Shown here piece by piece: positions 6,145-9,226 of a stretch of DNA of 9,226 nt. Position 1 is the stretch's first letter. The number at the start of each line of letters is the position of its first letter. This DNA comes from JBDRMN01 sp043812055 (GTDB taxonomy: Bacteria > Patescibacteriota > Gracilibacteria > JAHISY01): contig JBDRMN010000010.1 of assembly GCA_043812055.1 (NCBI GenBank), positions 1 to 9,226 of the forward strand, written 5' to 3'. The notes under the pieces are model-generated. The model searched no databases. It saw only the letters and a list, made by a program, of their open reading frames with translations, and had not been told where the DNA came from. Both the position numbers and the translations under genes were made by a program.

Positions 6145-7437
6145 ATGAAAGTTTCCCTAAAATCCCTCCCTAAATCCGAAGTGGAGCTAACAATTGAAGT
6201 TCCTGATGCTTCTCTCGAATCTGCTCGTGCTGAGGCCATCAAGCGTTTCGCCAAAGAGGTGAAGATCGACGGCTTCCGTGATGGTAAGGCTCCCGAGGAC
6301 AAAATCATCGAAAAGGTCGGTGAAAAAAATATCCGGGTCGAGGCTCTCGACATCGCGATCAAGCTCGCCTACGCCAAGGCCGTTCAAAAAGAAAAGATCG
6401 CGGCAATCAGTCATCCCAAGATCGAGGTCAAGAGCGACAAGCCGCTGAACTTCGTCGCCAGGGTAGCCGTGCTGCCCGAAGTTGAACTGGGCGATTACAA
6501 AAAGATCGAGTTGAAGCGTGAGGAAGCTAAAGTCGAGAAAAAGGAAATCGAGGCGGTCGTGAAGGACATCCTGCGTGGCAATACCGAGGCCACTGTGATC
6601 ACCGATCGTGCAGCGCAGAAGGGTGATCGAGCAGAAATCGATTTCTCCGGCTTCACACCCGACGGTGTCGCCCTCGACAACACCGCGAGCAAAAACCACC
6701 CCATCGTCCTCGGGGAAGGTGGTTTCATCCCGGGTTTCGAGGAAGGAGTCGAGGGGATGAAAGTCGCAGAAGAGCGTGAGCACACCGTCAAATTCCCTGC
6801 CGACTACCACGCCAAGCACCTTGCTGGCAAAGACGTGAAATTCAAAATCAAACTGCACAAAGTCGAAGAGCTCAAAGAGCCTAAGCTCGATGACGAGTTT
6901 GCCAAAAAAGTCAGCGGTGGCGAGAAAAAAACCTGGAGTGAAGTGGAACAAGACATCGAGAAACAGTTGCAGGCGCGCAAGGAGGCGGGAGTCAATCAAA
7001 AACTGGAAAGCGATCTCATCACTGAATTACTCAAAATCGCCAAGGTGGAAGTCCCCGAGAGCCTCGTCGAGGAGGAGTTGGAATTTATGCTGAAAGATCT
7101 GCAGCAACGACTCGGTAGTGGCGGCTTGGAATGGAGCAAGTATCTCGAGCAGAGTAAGAAAAAGGAGGAAGATATTCGTAAAGAAATCCGACCCGAGGCG
7201 GAGAAACGTATCAAGGTTCGCCTCATCCTCGATAAACTGGTCGAGACGGAGAAGATCAAAGTGGAAGAAAAGGAAATCGAAGCACGAGTCGAGGCGGAAT
7301 CCGCCCGCCACCCGGAATCACAGAAGAAAGAAGTGCGGACTGCCTTCGCTGCTGGTACGCCCAATCGTCTCCGCTTGCAGCACCAACTGAAAGTAATTAA
7401 GCTCATGCTTGAACTCACTAACACCCTCAGCAAATGA
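6145..7437 (+). CDS. tig: Trigger factor, ribosome-associated chaperone
   Basis: Trigger factor binds the ribosome near the peptide exit tunnel and shields new proteins as they emerge; it also has a peptidyl-prolyl isomerase domain. The 430 residues match the normal three-domain length. The N-terminal ribosome-binding domain (about 1-115) carries the GFRDGKAP loop (43-50), the family's GFRxGKxP ribosome-docking signature. The FKBP-type isomerase domain covers about 159-243 (KGDRAEIDFSGF, then LGEGGFIPGFEEGVEGMK). The helical C-terminal substrate-cradling domain covers about 248-430. The protein is very rich in Lys and Glu. The ATG at 6145 gives the usual family start, just before KVSLKSLPKSEVELTIEVP. 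Its TGA stop overlaps the ATG of the LapA-like gene, so the two are probably co-transcribed and translationally coupled. The frequent clpP/clpX neighbours of tig are absent here. Identification is secure. Confidence 0.97.
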   Translation: MKVSLKSLPKSEVELTIEVPDASLESARAEAIKRFAKEVKIDGFRDGKAPEDKIIEKVGEKNIRVEALDIAIKLAYAKAVQKEKIAAISHPKIEVKSDKPLNFVARVAVLPEVELGDYKKIELKREEAKVEKKEIEAVVKDILRGNTEATVITDRAAQKGDRAEIDFSGFTPDGVALDNTASKNHPIVLGEGGFIPGFEEGVEGMKVAEEREHTVKFPADYHAKHLAGKDVKFKIKLHKVEELKEPKLDDEFAKKVSGGEKKTWSEVEQDIEKQLQARKEAGVNQKLESDLITELLKIAKVEVPESLVEEELEFMLKDLQQRLGSGGLEWSKYLEQSKKKEEDIRKEIRPEAEKRIKVRLILDKLVETEKIKVEEKEIEARVEAESARHPESQKKEVRTAFAAGTPNRLRLQHQLKVIKLMLELTNTLSK

Positions 7438-7682
7438 AAATTGGCTACTTGATCGGCGCCGTCACCATGACGGTTTTGATCCTCATTATTGGCTTCCAAA
7501 ATATCACAGCCAGTACTCCTTTTTGGATGTTCTTCGAAGCCAAGAGCATGCCCATGACCTTCCCGATCCTCTTCCTCTCGGTCTTTGGGATGATCGCCGG
7601 CTCACTCTACACTCTCTTCGTCCAGTCCGTGATCAAAAAGAAAAAGGAGGAAACTCAGGAAAGCAGTGAGGGGGACTTTTAG
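7434..7682 (+). CDS. LapA-like (DUF1049) small membrane protein
   Basis: An 82-residue inner-membrane protein with two predicted helices, about 5-21 and 41-64, joined by a short loop containing a QN pair (22-23) and a FWMFFEAKSMPM stretch. It ends in a basic then acidic cytoplasmic tail (IKKKKEETQESSEGDF). This layout and the loop pattern match the LapA/DUF1049 family, which in E. coli (LapA) works with LapB in lipopolysaccharide assembly; many members elsewhere have no known role. Because the host lineage may lack a classical outer membrane, I would not transfer the LPS function. The ATG overlaps the tig stop by four bases (ATGA) and has no Shine-Dalgarno sequence, so translation probably depends on ribosomes finishing tig. 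Family assignment is by pattern and moderate; that it is a real gene is fairly sure. Confidence 0.75.
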   Translation: MKIGYLIGAVTMTVLILIIGFQNITASTPFWMFFEAKSMPMTFPILFLSVFGMIAGSLYTLFVQSVIKKKKEETQESSEGDF

Positions 7683-7816
7683 TTGCCAGTTACCAGTTGC
7701 CTAGACCTAGCTCCGCAGCTTCGATTTTGGAGTTTGGATAATTGGGGTTGTTGGGTGTTAAGTATTTTTTGGCCTACCCAAAAACCTAGAAACCCAGAAA
7801 CCAAAAGACCTATATC
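7683..7816. other. Convergent spacer with simple repeats
   Basis: Spacer between two converging genes. It contains a repeated CAGTT/GTTGCC word (7683-7701), a G/T-rich stretch (7731-7760) and an A/C-rich stretch with repeated AACC/CCTA words (7780-7810). TTTTTGG (7766-7772) can pair with CCAAAAA (7778-7784), which might end transcription weakly in both directions, but there is no classical stem plus T-run on either strand. Confidence 0.4.
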
Positions 7817-8584
7817 CTAAAGAAAGCTCCCCACGTACCATTCCCAAACCTGATTGGTAAAAAGAATCGCAATAATTCCACCTAGTGCCAAGAAAGGTCC
7901 AAACGGTAGTGGCGAACGCAGCTTTCTTTTTTTACGAATGACCTGAGTCAGACCCACCACTGATCCCACGACCGAAGCAAAAAATAGCGCAATCAAAAAT
8001 CCCTTCCAACCGACGAGTGCACCAAGCAAAAGGCCCATCCGGATATCTCCTCCGCCCATCCATTTTCCGTTCGAGATCAGGACAAGCCCGGCGAAAAATC
8101 CTCCGCCGACGAATAAACCAATCAGACCCGTACCAAGACTCAGGGTGAATGGTAAAGCAATCCCGATCAAAGCCAATGCTGCTGCCGGCAAAGAAATTTC
8201 ATCCGGAATTTCACCGAACTGCATATCATAGCTCGCCAGGAAAAGAAGGATTCCCGCAAAAAGTAAATTCCAGGTCAAGAGACCGATTTCTCCGAAAGGA
8301 GTGAAAAGGGCCACAACTATGAATGTCAGGGCGAATAAAAGTTCTGTCCATGCATAGTGCGAGCCGATACCCTTGTCACAGTAGCGACAACGCCCGTGGA
8401 GCAGCAGATAGCTCAGCAGCGGGATCAGATCACGCGCGTGCAGCGTATGTCCACAGCGGATACATTTAGATCTTCCGAAAAAAAGTCCGGGTTTCCGGTA
8501 GCGCAACCGGTACACCGCCGCGTTCACAAAACTACCGAGGATCAGTCCCAGCACTCCGCAACCGAATATAAAGATTGGATTCAT
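7817..8584 (-). CDS. pilD: Type IV prepilin peptidase (PilD/GspO family)
   Basis: A membrane aspartic protease that cuts the leader peptide from type IV pilin-like proteins and often methylates the new N-terminus. The 255 residues are the normal length for the two-domain form. GSFVN (17-21) sits in the first helix. The cytoplasmic zinc-type loop carries two CxxC pairs (C41/C44 and C66/C69), which are associated with the N-methylating, bifunctional form. The two catalytic aspartates are visible: D120 in SYDMQFGEIPDE and D180 in the GGGD motif (177-180). Several further hydrophobic helices fill the rest. No pilin or pilus-assembly gene is in the window. The gene lies 35 bases downstream of tyrS on the same strand, probably in one transcript. 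Its start region is an 8-bp tandem repeat with no Shine-Dalgarno sequence. Family is secure; which pilin-like substrates it serves is unknown. Confidence 0.95.
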   Translation of the reverse strand: MNPIFIFGCGVLGLILGSFVNAAVYRLRYRKPGLFFGRSKCIRCGHTLHARDLIPLLSYLLLHGRCRYCDKGIGSHYAWTELLFALTFIVVALFTPFGEIGLLTWNLLFAGILLFLASYDMQFGEIPDEISLPAAALALIGIALPFTLSLGTGLIGLFVGGGFFAGLVLISNGKWMGGGDIRMGLLLGALVGWKGFLIALFFASVVGSVVGLTQVIRKKRKLRSPLPFGPFLALGGIIAILFTNQVWEWYVGSFL

Positions 8585-8585
8585 A

Positions 8586-8630
8586 GACTTAACGACTTAA
8601 CGACTAAGAGACTAAGAGACTAAGAGACTA
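8586..8630. repeat. 8-bp tandem repeat between tyrS and pilD
   Basis: On the plus strand the array is GACTTAAC twice, GACTAAGA three times, then a partial GACTA, about 5.6 units. It fills the gap between the two minus-strand genes, starting one base upstream of the pilD ATG. It also supplies the last codons and the TAG stop of tyrS. Read on the minus strand, each TAGTCTCT unit contains a TAG triplet. Confidence 0.9.
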
Positions 8631-9226
8631 TTTTCACCCACTTCCTTTTCCCCACCTGGAGCACCAGTTCACCCTTCCCCACTTCGAAATTCGCTTCGAC
8701 CGAATCAACCCTCTCACCATTCATCTTCACTCCTCCCTGCTCGATCAATCTCCGTCCTTCTGATTTACTGTCAATAAGTTTGGTGGCAGACAATAGCTCG
8801 ACGATTCCCCAACTGCCTTCTTCGATCTGCACCTCCGGAATCTCGTCCGGCTTGCCCCCACCGTCTTTCCCGGAGAACATTCGCGCAAATTCTTCCGGGG
8901 CTTTCGCCGCCGCTTCCTCCCCATGGTAAATCCGCACCAATTCTTGCGCCAGCTCCGCTTTCAGATCACGGGGGTTTTCTTTTTTCAATCTCTTCGCAAA
9001 AGCCTGCTCATCTAGATCCGTACAGAGCTCCACCCAACGTGGAATCATTTCGTCCGGGATACGCATCGTCTTGCCAAAAATATCTGTCGGACTCTCGATG
9101 ATGCCAATGTAGTTATCGAATGATTTGCTCATTTTTTCTTTCCCATCCGTACCCTCGAGAATTGGGAGTGTAATAACCGACTGCGGCTGTTTTTTATTCA
9201 TCTCCATCACTTCCCGCCCCATCAGC
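8620..9226 (-). CDS. tyrS: Tyrosyl-tRNA synthetase, C-terminal part (cut by the window edge)
   Basis: C-terminal roughly 200 residues of the enzyme that charges tRNA-Tyr with tyrosine. The gene continues beyond 9226, and the ATG at 9220-9222 is an internal methionine, not the start, because the conserved synthetase core runs through it. Counting from that Met, EGTDGKEKMSKSFDNYIGI holds the class I signature KMSKS (30-34), which stabilises the transition state of amino-acid activation. A helical linker follows, then an S4 RNA-binding domain from about 137 (WGIVELLSATKLIDSKSEGR, then VKMNGERVD) to the end. The sequence around KMSKS resembles the longer TyrRS branch (TyrZ-like) more than the B. 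stearothermophilus-type form; this is from memory. The last codons and the stop lie inside an 8-bp tandem repeat, and pilD follows 35 bases later. Identification is secure; completeness outside the window is unseen. Confidence 0.95.
   Translation of the reverse strand, partial: LMGREVMEMNKKQPQSVITLPILEGTDGKEKMSKSFDNYIGIIESPTDIFGKTMRIPDEMIPRWVELCTDLDEQAFAKRLKKENPRDLKAELAQELVRIYHGEEAAAKAPEEFARMFSGKDGGGKPDEIPEVQIEEGSWGIVELLSATKLIDSKSEGRRLIEQGGVKMNGERVDSVEANFEVGKGELVLQVGKRKWVKIVS

Noticed and set aside
6187..6999. 270-residue minus-strand frame inside tig
   Set aside because: Antisense to trigger factor; the Asp/Leu/Phe-rich translation mirrors the Lys/Glu/Asp-rich sense strand and has no protein-like pattern.
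7434..7440. UGA read as glycine (code 25), joining tig to the next frame
   Set aside because: The TGA falls at the normal end of trigger factor and overlaps the ATG of a separate, well-formed membrane protein in another frame.
8586..8630. 8-bp tandem array as a CRISPR or iteron origin
   Set aside because: Units are contiguous with no spacers, and there is no rep gene, AT-rich melting region or DnaA box nearby.

Overview
The window looks like a piece of a bacterial chromosome from a small-genome, uncultivated lineage. My best guess is Patescibacteria/CPR, perhaps a Peregrinibacteria-like group, but this is inference from gene style and not from a marker tree. The clues are a large Glu/Lys-rich coiled-coil lipoprotein, an IPT/FN3 surface protein with a C-terminal sorting-like tail, atpD outside an atp operon, almost no Shine-Dalgarno sequences before start codons, and intergenic spaces full of short palindromes and simple repeats. 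UGA acts as a stop (trigger factor ends in an ATGA overlap with the next gene), which argues against code-25 lineages such as Absconditabacteria/Gracilibacteria. No phage, transposase, CRISPR, rRNA or tRNA gene is visible.

Layout, left to right. (1) Positions 1-166 hold no gene. A 716-residue lipoprotein with a long coiled coil follows on the minus strand (167-2317). (2) A divergent spacer leads to a small AT-rich hypothetical ORF on the plus strand (2450-2764). (3) atpD, the F1 ATP synthase beta subunit (2864-4279), has its own promoter-like sequence. No other ATP synthase gene lies on either side. (4) A 387-bp gene-free spacer (4280-4666) holds a perfect 25-bp dyad, a three-hairpin palindromic element bounded by 11-bp inverted repeats, a 14-bp palindrome and short direct repeats. 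(5) A secreted or anchored IPT-IPT-FN3 protein (4667-6010) has a good promoter. (6) Trigger factor (6145-7437) overlaps a LapA-like two-helix membrane protein (7434-7682). (7) On the minus strand, converging with that pair, are the 3' part of tyrS (8620-9226, cut by the window edge) and a prepilin peptidase (7817-8584), separated by an 8-bp tandem repeat that also supplies the tyrS stop codon.

The genes do not form one pathway. They cover energy conservation (AtpD), protein folding (Tig), translation (TyrS), type IV pilin processing (PilD) and the cell envelope (lipoprotein, IPT/FN3 protein, LapA-like). The most notable features are the isolated atpD, the repeat-dense spacer after it, the two envelope proteins of unusual architecture, and the consistent lack of Shine-Dalgarno sequences combined with short leaders. 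I see no clear new defence or mobile system.
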